Positions 1 to 8,707 of a stretch of DNA of 20,826 nucleotides are shown in pieces. The notes under the pieces are model-generated. The model made no database searches, had not been told where the DNA came from, and saw only the letters and a program-made list of their open reading frames with translations. The DNA is from Dehalococcoidia bacterium UBA7891 (GTDB taxonomy: Bacteria; Chloroflexota; Dehalococcoidia; Lucifugimonadales; UBA826). The first letter of the stretch is position 1. Each line of letters opens with the position of its first letter. A program made the translations under genes and the position numbers. The DNA lies in the NCBI GenBank assembly GCA_002500485.1, contig DLRJ01000040.1, positions 1-20,826 on the forward strand, written 5' to 3'.

Positions 1-426
1 ACTTCTGGAGGAGAAAGCCCTAATCACAGTATGGATAAGTTGTGGGTACCTGGTTCGTATTTCAGCTTTCTTAATTACTGTTGCATTGGCTAAATTTTGT
101 GGTTCCGTTGTTATTAACACATCGGCCACTTCCAACAGATGAAGAAATGTATCTTTACCCTGCTGCGAAGCGAGATCCAATTCAACACTACGTTTATTGG
201 TATGGAAATGCCATCGATATAAACTGCTATCTATATCTTTATTACCTTGATAGAAAGGTGCGAAAGTTTCAAGTTCAGCAGTTGATCCGGTTTCAATTCG
301 AATTACGTCCGCGCCTAAATCTGCTAGTAATTTGGTGCAATAGAAACCAGACGGACCAGTCAGGTCTATTATTTTTACCCCTTCAAGAACTTGGGCATGA
401 ACAGGGTTTTGGCTTTCAGTAGGCAA
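1..426 (-). CDS. CaiB/BaiF class III CoA-transferase, N-terminal part only
   Basis: This is the first 142 codons of a CoA-transferase whose frame stays open to the window edge, so the C-terminus is missing. Class III transferases move CoA between carboxylic acids through an acyl-aspartyl intermediate. The N-terminal Rossmann-like segment shows the family pattern: VLEGVKIIDLTGPSGFYCTK, then LLADLGADVIRIETG, then a segment ending in NKRSVELDLASQQGKD, then a hydrophobic VLI strand. The active-site Asp would lie near residue 170, outside the window. There is no ATG in the frame. The best start is the TTG at 426-424, 7 nt after the carboxylase stop codon and preceded by an in-frame TAG at 447-445. 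It is therefore the second gene of a carboxylase/CoA-transferase operon. The family assignment is secure; the substrate is unknown. Confidence 0.85.
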   Translation of the reverse strand, partial: MPTESQNPVHAQVLEGVKIIDLTGPSGFYCTKLLADLGADVIRIETGSTAELETFAPFYQGNKDIDSSLYRWHFHTNKRSVELDLASQQGKDTFLHLLEVADVLITTEPQNLANATVIKKAEIRTRYPQLIHTVIRAFSSRS

Positions 427-433
427 ATTTGGT

Positions 434-3400
434 CTACCAAGTATCTATGTATTGACGTTTTTTTTCTGTTCTAGGAGGAGTTGGCGGTAAACTTTTTAAA
501 CCAGCAACGAGCCATTTTCGAGTGTTTGCAGGATCTATGACGTCATCTATCCCAAAGTAACTTCCAGCGTTTACCGCTTTGGCTCTCTCATAACTTTTCT
601 CGACCATCCCTTCGTATTCTTTGATGCGTTCCTCGGGGTCCTCAATTGCTTCTAATTCTTTTCGATAACCTAGTTTTACAGCCCCTTCAATATTCATTCC
701 TGCAAACTCTGCGGTAGGCCATGCTACTGTAAAGAATGGTACTAGTGAGCCTCCACCGCACATAGCTTGCACTCCGAGGCCATATGCTTTTCTGACTATC
801 ACACCAAACATGGGAACCGTTAAATTAGCTCCCGTGTTGAATAATCGTCCGCAATGTCTAACCAGGGCAGTCTTTTCTACTTCAGGCCCCACCATTAAGC
901 CGGGGCAATCCATAAGGCTTACGATGGGCAAATCGAATGCGTCGCAGAGTTGAAGAAATCTGGCGGCCTTGTCAGAGGCATCACTATCGATCGCTCCTGC
1001 CAAATGATGAGGATTATTCGCGATCAATCCCATTGGCTTTCCCTCAATCCTTATTAAAGCGGTGAAGATTCCTATACCAAAATCTTTTCGTATTTCTAAA
1101 ACTGAATCTTTGTCTGCGATGGTTTCTATAATGGATCTCATGTCATAGATTCTTTTTCTATTTTCGGGAACTGAGTGTCTAAGAACTCGTTGATCATTTT
1201 CTTCCCATTCTTCAGTAGCACCTTGAAAGTAAGAGATATATTTTTTTGCTACTTCTACACCTTCGGCTTCATCTTTAACGAGAATATCAACAACCCCGTT
1301 CGGCACCTGAAAGGACAGCGGTCCTATTTCTTCAGGTGTATAAACACCTAGACCTCCGCCTTCTATCATCGCCGGCCCGCCCATAGCTATAGTGGTGTCT
1401 TCCGCAGCGATAATAACGTCACAACATGCGACTAGGGCGGTATTTCCTGCAAAGCAGCGCCCGGAGACGACTCCTACCATTGGAACAAGTCCGCTTAATC
1501 TGGACCAAGTCGTAAAAGTGGTGGTATCCATTCCAATACCTCCCATTTTATCGGTATCCCCTGGACGACCTCCTCCACCTTCCCCAAACAGTACTACTGG
1601 TAATCTAAATCTGTGTGCGAGCTCATAGACCCTATCTTGTTTATAGTGATTTCTGTTACCTTGCGTTCCCGCGAAAACAGTGTAGTCATAGGATACTGCG
1701 AGACACCTAGAGTCTTTTTCTGTAAACATATCGCCATTAACTGTACCTACCCCGCATATTAGCCCGTCTGCGGGAGTGTTTATTCGCAGCCAATCTTCAT
1801 CTCTTCTTAGTCGCTGAGCTGCCACCGCAAGAGAACCGAATTCTACAAAACTATCGGGATCACAAAGGTCGGCTATGTTTTCTCTAGCCGTTCGCTGCCC
1901 TTTGCTTCGACGTCTGTCAACGGCACTGGGCCTATTTTCATCAAATATGTGGGATCGTCTTTCATTTAGTTCTTGCAAATCAGACCTAATATAATCTGGG
2001 TCCAATTCTTGGTTGAGGTCCTTTGAAGATACAGATACGTCAGATTCTTCTATATGGAAAAGAGGATAATTTTCCCGAATTGTATCGCCTTCATTAATTG
2101 TTATACCTCTAATTATTCCGCTGATGTTGCTAGTGACCATGTGTTCCATCTTCATGGCTTCCATGACTAGTAATTGTTGACCTTTTGTTACTTCTTGTCC
2201 TAGATCAACGTCTATGCTTATGACAGTTCCTTGTATAGGTGCAACCACATTTACAGTCCCATCTGGCCCTTGTGGTGTTGTTAGTTCAGGTTCTGATTCT
2301 TGTTGAGTAGATTTTACTTGTTGATCGTAATCAAACAGAGCTAAGGGATCCTTCGTTTTTAGATTGGCTCCTGCAAATCCCTCATCGGCTTTGAGTGGTT
2401 GGCTAGTGTTGGCCGCTCCAGTAGACGATGATGCGTCTGGAATTAATTCAGCCAAGTTATCATCAAGGAAAAGAGTGGTTATATTTCCCGATATAAATTC
2501 AGGGTGAGACAGAAGGTTCAAATGAAATTCGATATTGGTTTCAACTCCTTCTATGTCGAACTCCGATAATGCTCGTTTTGAGCGATTTACAGCATCAAGG
2601 AAATTGTCGGAATTTGAATGGCATATGAGTTTTGCAATAAGAGAATCAAAAGCCATTGTGGTTTCATAGCCTGAATAGCCAAATCCGTCAGTTCTTATCC
2701 CTAGCCCACCGGGTGCACCATATTTAGTAATTTTTCCCGTGGAGGGTTTTATTTGACCTGTGTTAGATATAGTTTCGCAGTTAATTCTGTTTTGTATCGC
2801 GTATCCTCTCACTGAGGGAGGATTGTCGGGATCAAGTCCTATATCACTTAAGGTAGACCCGTCGGCCAATCGGATTTGAGACTGCACGATATCTATTCCT
2901 GTTATTTCTTCGGTAACGGTGTGTTCGACCTGTAATCTGGCATTTCCTTCAATGAACACAAACGAGTCGTATTCAGATCCACCACTTTGGTAAGCTAAAA
3001 ATTCGAAGGTGCCTAAATTACAATACCCGACGTCAACGGCAAGGTTGATAGCTGACTCGATAATTTGGTCACGAAGACTTTGCGTAATAAAAGGTGCAGG
3101 GGCAATTTCCACCAATTTTTGATAGCGGCGTTGTATGCTGCACTCCCTTTCCCAGAGATGCGTCACATTGCCAAAATTATCTCCAATTATCTGAACCTCA
3201 ATATGCCTAGCATTTTCTACAAGTTGTTCGGCATATAAATCACCATTTCCAAAACTTCTTTTTGCTTCAGATTGGCATCGCTTAAATAACCTTTCTACTT
3301 CAGATGGATTCTTAATTGCTCTAGTTCCTCTTCCGCCTCCTCCTGCTATGGCTTTAAGCATCATACCGCTACCTTCTTCAAGGTTGCTAAAAAAATCTTT

Positions 3401-3829
3401 TGCAGATTCAAGTGTGATCGGACCTTCTAGTCCGGCTGGTGTTGGTACGTTTGACTTTTGCGCAGCTAATCTAGCTTTCCCCTTATCTCCAAATAGCTCC
3501 AGCATTTCCAAACTTGGCCCTATGAAAACGATTCCCTCTTCTTGGCATCTTTTTGCAAATCCAGGGTTTTCTGCAAGAAATCCGTACCCAGGATGGATCG
3601 AGTCTGCACCAGATTTTTTAGCTATTTCCACCACTTGGTCTATATCTAGATATGCGGCTACTCCTTCCCCATCCAATCCAAAAGATTCATCTGTTGATTG
3701 AACGTGAAGTGATGAAGCATCATCTTCAGAATAGATTGAAACAGTCGTAATATTCATGTCTGAGGCGGCTCTTGCAATTCGGATTGCAATTTCTCCGCGA
3801 TTAGCTATAAGTATTTTTTTTAGCGTCAT
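434..3829 (-). CDS. Single-chain acyl-CoA carboxylase (BC-BCCP-CT fusion)
   Basis: This 1131-residue biotin enzyme carries all three activities of an acyl-CoA carboxylase in one chain: ATP-dependent carboxylation of biotin, then carboxyl transfer to an acyl-CoA. Biotin carboxylase spans about residues 1-460. It has an ANRGEIA start, an ATP-grasp glycine loop GGGGRG at 163-168, and E294, N296, R298, Q300 and E302 matching the catalytic EMNxRIQVEH motif. The biotinyl domain is at about 524-594, with Lys560 in EAMKME as the biotinylated residue. The carboxyltransferase spans about 615-1131, with RRSKGQRTARENI at its start and the WPTAEFAGM/IEGAVKLG block near the end. Domain order and length resemble the long-chain acyl-CoA carboxylase (LCC) class rather than split AccA-D or AccA3/PccB systems. 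The ATG at 3829 has AAGG upstream. Acetyl-, propionyl- or longer acyl-CoA are all possible substrates. Confidence 0.93.
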   Translation of the reverse strand: MTLKKILIANRGEIAIRIARAASDMNITTVSIYSEDDASSLHVQSTDESFGLDGEGVAAYLDIDQVVEIAKKSGADSIHPGYGFLAENPGFAKRCQEEGIVFIGPSLEMLELFGDKGKARLAAQKSNVPTPAGLEGPITLESAKDFFSNLEEGSGMMLKAIAGGGGRGTRAIKNPSEVERLFKRCQSEAKRSFGNGDLYAEQLVENARHIEVQIIGDNFGNVTHLWERECSIQRRYQKLVEIAPAPFITQSLRDQIIESAINLAVDVGYCNLGTFEFLAYQSGGSEYDSFVFIEGNARLQVEHTVTEEITGIDIVQSQIRLADGSTLSDIGLDPDNPPSVRGYAIQNRINCETISNTGQIKPSTGKITKYGAPGGLGIRTDGFGYSGYETTMAFDSLIAKLICHSNSDNFLDAVNRSKRALSEFDIEGVETNIEFHLNLLSHPEFISGNITTLFLDDNLAELIPDASSSTGAANTSQPLKADEGFAGANLKTKDPLALFDYDQQVKSTQQESEPELTTPQGPDGTVNVVAPIQGTVISIDVDLGQEVTKGQQLLVMEAMKMEHMVTSNISGIIRGITINEGDTIRENYPLFHIEESDVSVSSKDLNQELDPDYIRSDLQELNERRSHIFDENRPSAVDRRRSKGQRTARENIADLCDPDSFVEFGSLAVAAQRLRRDEDWLRINTPADGLICGVGTVNGDMFTEKDSRCLAVSYDYTVFAGTQGNRNHYKQDRVYELAHRFRLPVVLFGEGGGGRPGDTDKMGGIGMDTTTFTTWSRLSGLVPMVGVVSGRCFAGNTALVACCDVIIAAEDTTIAMGGPAMIEGGGLGVYTPEEIGPLSFQVPNGVVDILVKDEAEGVEVAKKYISYFQGATEEWEENDQRVLRHSVPENRKRIYDMRSIIETIADKDSVLEIRKDFGIGIFTALIRIEGKPMGLIANNPHHLAGAIDSDASDKAARFLQLCDAFDLPIVSLMDCPGLMVGPEVEKTALVRHCGRLFNTGANLTVPMFGVIVRKAYGLGVQAMCGGGSLVPFFTVAWPTAEFAGMNIEGAVKLGYRKELEAIEDPEERIKEYEGMVEKSYERAKAVNAGSYFGIDDVIDPANTRKWLVAGLKSLPPTPPRTEKKRQYIDTW

Positions 3830-3950
3830 ATAAGTACCTTATGTTTTGGTAATGGCCGACATTTTACTTCAGTTTCTATTTTTTTTGTTTCCGGATCTCA
3901 TAAAAGGTTTTCCAGGACTTTTTTTGATTGAAATAGTACAACTGGTTCTC

Positions 3951-3959
3951 TGGTATTAT
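3951..3959 (+). promoter_or_regulatory. Extended -10 promoter element for the 4006 gene
   Basis: TGGTATTAT fits the extended -10 consensus TGnTATAAT with one mismatch. It predicts a transcript start near 3966 and a leader of about 40 nt carrying AAGGAG before the ATG at 4006. No good -35 hexamer sits at 17 nt, which is common when a TGn extension is present. This is inferred from sequence only. Confidence 0.4.
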
Positions 3960-4005
3960 TCGCCAAAGTCTAAGTTAATTTTCTTAAGCATCAAGGAGCG
4001 GGAGA

Positions 4006-5193
4006 ATGATTACCAATTTCGATAGTCTTTATGCCGGACATGTAGATTTGGCAAATGTTGGGTATGCCGGGACACCTGTGAACGACCGGACATTTGGTAA
4101 CGAATATCTTGTGTCAGCCTTCGATAAGGCTACAGAAATAGCTCAAACTATGGACCGATGTGGGTATGACACATTTTGGATGGCTGAACATCATTTTCAA
4201 CCTGAAGGTTACGAATGTCTGCCAAATGTCCTCATGATGGCATTACATTTGGCACATTTAACGAAGAATATTAGATTGGGTTGCGGGTTCAATATTGCTC
4301 CTATGTGGCATCCTCTGAGACTTGCAGAAGATTATGCTACTGCCGATGTGCTGACTGGAGGCAGGGTAGTGTTTGGTGTTGGTAGGGGATACCACACTAG
4401 GGAAGTTGAAACCTTTGGTTCTCCCCTTCTAGATCAACCGGCCAACAGAGACTTGTTTGAGGAACAGGTCGATATAATATTTGAGGCCTTTAATAAGGAT
4501 TCCTTTTCCCATAAAGGTTCCTACTACACCATACCGCCCGAGGTTCCCTACAGAGGCTATGAGTTAAAAGAAATCACGTTGGTGCCGAGACCAGTAAATC
4601 GACCTGTCGAATGCTGGCAACCTATTCAAAGTGCCACACCCCGTGGATTGGATTTCATGGCGAAGCATGGAATGAGCGGAATTATAGGGGGAGGAAGTTC
4701 TGAAGGAGGGGCTATGGATAAAGCGGTAGAAGGATTTAGGGACGCCTATTCCAGGATAGGGGTGGATACGGAACTCGGAGAGAATTTGGCGATAGGATTC
4801 CATTTTCATATTGCGGACACGAAAGAGCAAGCCATGAAGGAAGTCGGTAATTTTTACGAAGAAAATCTAAAAATGTTTGGCCCTCTCCGACTGGTGAAAG
4901 CTTTGAGTGATGACCAGATTACTGCTATGGGCAATCCGGAAACAGCACTCAAGGCTGGATTGCCAACGATAGAGGATGCCGTCGAGGCTGGCGGCGTACT
5001 TGCTGGCCCACCCGATTTAATTATTGAACAATTGAAATCACTAGAGAAAAAATATCCCGGCCTGAATAGAGTCAGTGTTAGCCACCCAGTCGGCACCTTA
5101 AAATCTGTAATAATAGAACAATTAGAACGATTTTCAGAGGAAATTATGCCAGCCTTTAAGGGGTCGGTTGCTGAAATGGTGCCGGGAGATTAA
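4006..5193 (+). CDS. Luciferase-like (LLM class) flavin-dependent monooxygenase
   Basis: A 395-residue TIM-barrel oxidoreductase of the bacterial luciferase superfamily. These enzymes use reduced FMN (or F420) to oxygenate or reduce small organic substrates in the cytoplasm. The luciferase pattern is clear: an alternating helix/strand N-terminus, DTFWMAEHHF at about 55-64, a strand IRLGCGFNIAPMWHPLRLAE at about 89-108, and GGRVVFGVGRGYH at 118-130. AEHHF is typical of the alkanal-monooxygenase-like branch, as opposed to the F420-dependent genes later in this window. The start is well supported by AAGGAGCGGGAG just upstream. It is divergent from the carboxylase across 176 nt and convergent with the dehydrogenase at 5211, so it is probably transcribed alone. 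The substrate is unknown. Confidence 0.9.
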   Translation: MITNFDSLYAGHVDLANVGYAGTPVNDRTFGNEYLVSAFDKATEIAQTMDRCGYDTFWMAEHHFQPEGYECLPNVLMMALHLAHLTKNIRLGCGFNIAPMWHPLRLAEDYATADVLTGGRVVFGVGRGYHTREVETFGSPLLDQPANRDLFEEQVDIIFEAFNKDSFSHKGSYYTIPPEVPYRGYELKEITLVPRPVNRPVECWQPIQSATPRGLDFMAKHGMSGIIGGGSSEGGAMDKAVEGFRDAYSRIGVDTELGENLAIGFHFHIADTKEQAMKEVGNFYEENLKMFGPLRLVKALSDDQITAMGNPETALKAGLPTIEDAVEAGGVLAGPPDLIIEQLKSLEKKYPGLNRVSVSHPVGTLKSVIIEQLERFSEEIMPAFKGSVAEMVPGD

Positions 5194-5210
5194 CCGGTTA
5201 CTTTTGGAGC

Positions 5211-6128
5211 CTACTTTGAGTTGTCCAATCTAACCTCGATATTGCCTGCTCTTTCTTCTTGAAGGAGTAGGCTAATCCTGGAATCTTTGTTTTCCCATCC
5301 TCTATTCATTGCAGCAGTTAGTTCATTGTAAGCATGACTTGCTGCCTCCATAGGAACATCATATTCGCGCCCAAGCTCTAGCGCTAATGAAACATCTTTT
5401 CTTGCTAACTTGAGAGCAAAATTGGGTGGGTCAAATTTACCTTGTAAGTAAGTGTCAGGTAATGTGACATTGAGTAAATTACCCCTCCCGACACTTCCAT
5501 TCTTTATACATTCGAATAAGTTTTCCGGATCGACTCCAGCCTTTACTCCAAGAGTTAGGCACTCAGATATGATCATTTGCATCCCATATCCGATGGTGTT
5601 GTGCATCAATTTACAGATACTGCCAGAACCAATAGAACCGGTATAGCTTACTTTATCCCCAAAAGAATCTAGAATCGGCTTTATTTGATTGAAGATGTTT
5701 TCGCTTCCACCAACCATGATTGCCAATTTACCCGTTTCAGCTCCTTTTACACCACCACTGACAGGGGCATCCAATACAGAAGTGCCCTGCTTTTCGAATT
5801 CTTCGGATAATTCTCTAATCAGGGTGGGAGAGCTGGTACTAAGATCAATCCATATGGATCCGTTTGACACTCCTTTTATTAATCCCTCATTACCCATTGA
5901 TACTGCTTCAACCTCAACTGGACCGGGTAATGAAGTGAAGATTACATCAGATGATTCTGCCAATTCTTTAGGGTTACCGGCCCATTCAGCACCTAATTCC
6001 AGAAGGTTTGTTGCAGCGGCTTTGTTTATATCGTGAACTACCATGTCATAGCCTGCTTTGGCTACATTCATAGACATGCCTCCACCCATGTTTCCTAGCC
6101 CGATGAATCCGACTTTAATTTTTTCCAT
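5211..6128 (-). CDS. Beta-hydroxyacid dehydrogenase (3-hydroxyisobutyrate dehydrogenase family)
   Basis: A 305-residue NAD(P)-dependent dehydrogenase of the family that includes 3-hydroxyisobutyrate dehydrogenase and tartronate semialdehyde reductase. It would interconvert a beta-hydroxyacid and its semialdehyde. The dinucleotide-binding loop GFIGLGNMG is at 7-15, the substrate-binding motif DAPVSGG at 120-126, and the catalytic Lys is K173 in GSGSICKLMHNT. The family usually has NN a few residues after this Lys; here it is HN. Length is normal. The ATG at 6128 is preceded by an AGGGGGAG ribosome site about 10 nt upstream. It is transcribed alone, divergent from the 6252 operon and convergent with the monooxygenase at 4006 with a gap of only 17 nt. 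The precise substrate cannot be assigned. Confidence 0.9.
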   Translation of the reverse strand: MEKIKVGFIGLGNMGGGMSMNVAKAGYDMVVHDINKAAATNLLELGAEWAGNPKELAESSDVIFTSLPGPVEVEAVSMGNEGLIKGVSNGSIWIDLSTSSPTLIRELSEEFEKQGTSVLDAPVSGGVKGAETGKLAIMVGGSENIFNQIKPILDSFGDKVSYTGSIGSGSICKLMHNTIGYGMQMIISECLTLGVKAGVDPENLFECIKNGSVGRGNLLNVTLPDTYLQGKFDPPNFALKLARKDVSLALELGREYDVPMEAASHAYNELTAAMNRGWENKDSRISLLLQEERAGNIEVRLDNSK

Positions 6129-6183
6129 ATCGATTTTCTCCCCCTGTCGACCTTTAGATAAATCCTTGCAAAAAAAGAATACA

Positions 6184-6252
6184 ATGTCGGCGCGAGTTTA
6201 TCAGGCTTGGAGTAAACAAGAATTGGTTGCAAGCGTAGTCGGGGGTATTTAA
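6184..6252 (+). CDS. Possible 22-residue leader peptide
   Basis: A short frame, MSARVYQAWSKQELVASVVG plus two residues, ends in TAA that overlaps the ATG of the MBL-fold gene by one base (TAATG). That arrangement would permit translational coupling. It has no strong ribosome-binding site of its own and no recognisable composition bias of an attenuator, so it may be chance. Confidence 0.18.
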   Translation: MSARVYQAWSKQELVASVVGGI

Positions 6253-7091
6253 TGCAAGAAAAACTACAAATAGGCAATTTAGAGATCCTATCACTGATGG
6301 ATATGGTCCCGCCTGCCCGGTCTCCAGAGGATTTTTTTCCAGATGTGGACATAGCACTCTGGGACCCTTACAGGAGCGAAATTTTAGATAAAGGTATGGT
6401 TCAGCTTTACTATGGATGCTTTGTTGTAAGGTCAAAAGGGAAAATAGTTCTGGTTGATACAGGTATAGGGCCTGGGCCGCACGCTACTCGAGGAGGGCAA
6501 AAGGGCGATCTCCTAAATGATCTTGGAAGGGTGGGTATTAAACCAGAAGAAATTGATATCGTGGTACATAGCCATCTACATATTGATCACGTAGGTTGGA
6601 ATTTGGATCTTTCCTCAGATCCGCCTCGCCCGTATTTTCCGAATGCGAGATATTTGGTTCCATCGATAGATTGGGATTATTTCACCAGGCCTGAGAATCT
6701 AATTAATGCTCCCTGGGTAAGTGAAAATGTTGTACCGTTGAAGGCCCTGTCTTTGATGGATCTTTTCGGTGATGGATTTAATGTCACTGACGAAATAACT
6801 TCACTAATAACTCCCGGGCATACCCCTGGGCATATGTCATTTTTATTGAATTCTGGCGGACAGAAAGCAGCTATTATTGGGGATGCGATTCATAGCAAAG
6901 TACAAATAAGTGAGCCATCTTGGTGTGCTGGAGTAGACGTCGATAAGATAGCTAGTGAAAGAAGTAGACGTGATCTTATAGAGAGGTCGGTTTCACAGGG
7001 CATGATCATAGCAGCGGGCCATTTCCATCCCAACGAACATTTCGGAAGGGTACATCAGCATGGTGACGTTACGACTTGGGAAACTGTATAG
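6252..7091 (+). CDS. MBL-fold metallohydrolase (lactonase-like)
   Basis: A 279-residue metallo-beta-lactamase-fold hydrolase with an intact binuclear metal site. HSHLHIDH at 106-113 gives H108, H110, D112 and H113 of the HxHxDH motif. A further metal His lies in TPGHTPGH (H190), the bridging Asp is D211 in IIGDAIHS, and H257 or H259 in AAGHFHP is the last ligand. The layout and length resemble the N-acyl homoserine lactonase-like / organic ester hydrolase branch, not beta-lactamases or RNases. The start lies about 7 nt after GGGGG. It is first in a plus-strand cluster with an SDR, an alpha/beta hydrolase and an F420-type oxidoreductase, which suggests opening of a lactone or ester in a catabolic route. 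The substrate is not predictable. Confidence 0.88.
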   Translation: MQEKLQIGNLEILSLMDMVPPARSPEDFFPDVDIALWDPYRSEILDKGMVQLYYGCFVVRSKGKIVLVDTGIGPGPHATRGGQKGDLLNDLGRVGIKPEEIDIVVHSHLHIDHVGWNLDLSSDPPRPYFPNARYLVPSIDWDYFTRPENLINAPWVSENVVPLKALSLMDLFGDGFNVTDEITSLITPGHTPGHMSFLLNSGGQKAAIIGDAIHSKVQISEPSWCAGVDVDKIASERSRRDLIERSVSQGMIIAAGHFHPNEHFGRVHQHGDVTTWETV

Positions 7092-7112
7092 ACAATTCAT
7101 CGGGAGGTAACA

Positions 7113-7871
7113 ATGAATAGGCTTGAAGGTAAGGTGGCCCTTGTTTCAGGGGCAGCGAAAGGTCAAGGCGCTGAAGAAGTTGCCCTTTTTGCCGCTGAGG
7201 GGGCTCAAGTTTTATTTGGAGATATATTGGATGATTTGGGTTTAGAAGTTGAGAAAAATATTGCGGCTGCTGGTCATAATGCGAAGTATATTCATTTGGA
7301 TGTAACCAATTCCCAGGATTGGGAAAGAGCTATAAACCTGGCGGAATCTGAGTACGGTAAATTAGACATCCTAGTTAATAACGCAGGTATAGCATTGCCG
7401 CAAGATTACCTTGACGTTTCTTCCGAGGATTGGGATCGAACGATGGAGATTAACTCCAAAGGCGTGTTTTTAGGGATCAAATATGCCGTGCCAGCCATGC
7501 AAAGAGCCGGAGGTGGGTCTATCGTGAACATCTCCTCAATAGCAGGCATTGTGGGTCGGCCACTTTCTTCACCGGCATATGCGGCATCTAAGGGAGCTGT
7601 GAGAGTTCTAACTAAATCTACTGCCGGGCGATTCGCCTCTGAAAACATAAGATGCAATTCTGTCCATCCCGGACCAATTAATACAGACATGATTAAATCG
7701 GTCACGAATTCTGTTGATCCAGAATCAAGAGTTGGATCTATACCACTTGGCCGTATTGGGCAATCAATTGACGTTGCTTACGGGGTTTTATACCTTGCCT
7801 CTGATGAATCCTCATTTGTCACTGGCATAGAGTTGGTCATAGACGGCGGGGTAACAGGTGTAAGGGAATAG
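7113..7871 (+). CDS. Short-chain dehydrogenase/reductase
   Basis: A 252-residue classical SDR that would oxidise an alcohol or reduce a ketone with NAD(P). The cofactor loop is SGAAKGQG at 12-19, a variant of TGxxxGxG with Ser for Thr. NNAG is at 89-92, the catalytic Ser is in ISSIAG at about 141-142, and Y156/K160 form YxxxK (YAASK). The C-terminus ends with the usual SSFVTGIELVIDGG block. Asp at the end of the second beta strand (FGD, D37) suggests a preference for NAD over NADP. The ribosome site GGGAGG lies just before the ATG. It sits 21 nt after the MBL-fold gene and 31 nt before the alpha/beta hydrolase, so all are probably co-transcribed. The exact substrate is unknown. Confidence 0.92.
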   Translation: MNRLEGKVALVSGAAKGQGAEEVALFAAEGAQVLFGDILDDLGLEVEKNIAAAGHNAKYIHLDVTNSQDWERAINLAESEYGKLDILVNNAGIALPQDYLDVSSEDWDRTMEINSKGVFLGIKYAVPAMQRAGGGSIVNISSIAGIVGRPLSSPAYAASKGAVRVLTKSTAGRFASENIRCNSVHPGPINTDMIKSVTNSVDPESRVGSIPLGRIGQSIDVAYGVLYLASDESSFVTGIELVIDGGVTGVRE

Positions 7872-7902
7872 TGGTTATTTAAAACTTTCCAAAAGGAGAA
7901 CA

Positions 7903-8685
7903 ATGGCTTTTGCGGATGTAAATGGAGTCTCAATGTACTATGAGGTACACGGGGAGGGGCCTCCAGTTGTCTTTGCTCATGGTTCAGGAGGTAATCACAT
8001 ATCTTGGTGGCAACAAATCCCCTACTTTTCCAAACACTATAAATGTGTCATTTTCGATCATAGGACTTTTGGTAGGACGCCAGATGAGTCTGAGCCAAAA
8101 GGAAGAACTGCCTTTGCAGATGATTTAGAAGGCTTGCTCAACCATCTTGGTATAGAGAAAACGGCTATTGTGGCCCATTCCATGGGAGGTCGTACTGCAT
8201 CAGTATTCGCAATTAGAAACCCGGAACGTGTGTCAGCATTAGTCCTCTCTGGTACTAATGGAGGATCGGATAATGAAGAGTCCAGGGAAGTGCGGAGAAA
8301 ACACAAAGCATCGCCTCCTTTTTTACCGGAAGGGGCAATCAAGGCCCTATCTCCTGAATTTTCAGAACAATTTCCTGAGAAATCTTTATTGTATAGGCAG
8401 ATCATGAGGATGAATCCACGACATAGTCCGGATTTTCTTGCCCCCAGGCCAAATCACAGTGGTTCTACTGACGGCAGGTTCAGGGACCTGGGAATACCAA
8501 TGCTTTTTATGGTGGGAAGAGAAGACAAATTAGTCCACCCTAAAACTATAGAAATAGCTTCCTCGTTAATCCCCCATTCGGAATTCATCATGGTAGATCG
8601 AGCTGGGCATTCTGTTTATTATGAACGACCGGAGTTTTTCAATGATTTGGTTCATAAATTCTTGAAAATCAATTTAACTTTATAA
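7903..8685 (+). CDS. Alpha/beta hydrolase
   Basis: A 260-residue alpha/beta-fold hydrolase with a complete catalytic triad: nucleophile S93 in AHSMGG, acid D208 in GREDKLV, and H236 in AGHSVYYE. The oxyanion-hole motif HGSGG is at 26-30. The lid region (about 120-190) is polar and unremarkable. It could be an esterase, a lactonase or a C-C bond hydrolase; the sequence does not decide. A strong AAAAGGAG ribosome site precedes the ATG. It is third in the plus-strand operon, and a second hydrolase beside the MBL-fold enzyme suggests a pathway with an ester or ring-cleavage intermediate. There is no signal peptide, so it is cytoplasmic. Confidence 0.9.
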   Translation: MAFADVNGVSMYYEVHGEGPPVVFAHGSGGNHISWWQQIPYFSKHYKCVIFDHRTFGRTPDESEPKGRTAFADDLEGLLNHLGIEKTAIVAHSMGGRTASVFAIRNPERVSALVLSGTNGGSDNEESREVRRKHKASPPFLPEGAIKALSPEFSEQFPEKSLLYRQIMRMNPRHSPDFLAPRPNHSGSTDGRFRDLGIPMLFMVGREDKLVHPKTIEIASSLIPHSEFIMVDRAGHSVYYERPEFFNDLVHKFLKINLTL

Positions 8686-8707
8686 ATATATTTAAAAGGG
8701 AATGAAA

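Noticed and set aside
81..422. A 113-codon plus-strand open frame at the left edge
   Set aside because: The opposite strand translates into a clear CaiB-family N-terminus with conserved blocks, so the plus frame is its mirror and not a gene.
5191..5200. TAACCGGTTA palindrome at the junction of the convergent genes
   Set aside because: It has no loop and no U-tract, includes the stop codon of the 4006 gene and is only 10 bp long. It is not enough for a terminator or operator call.
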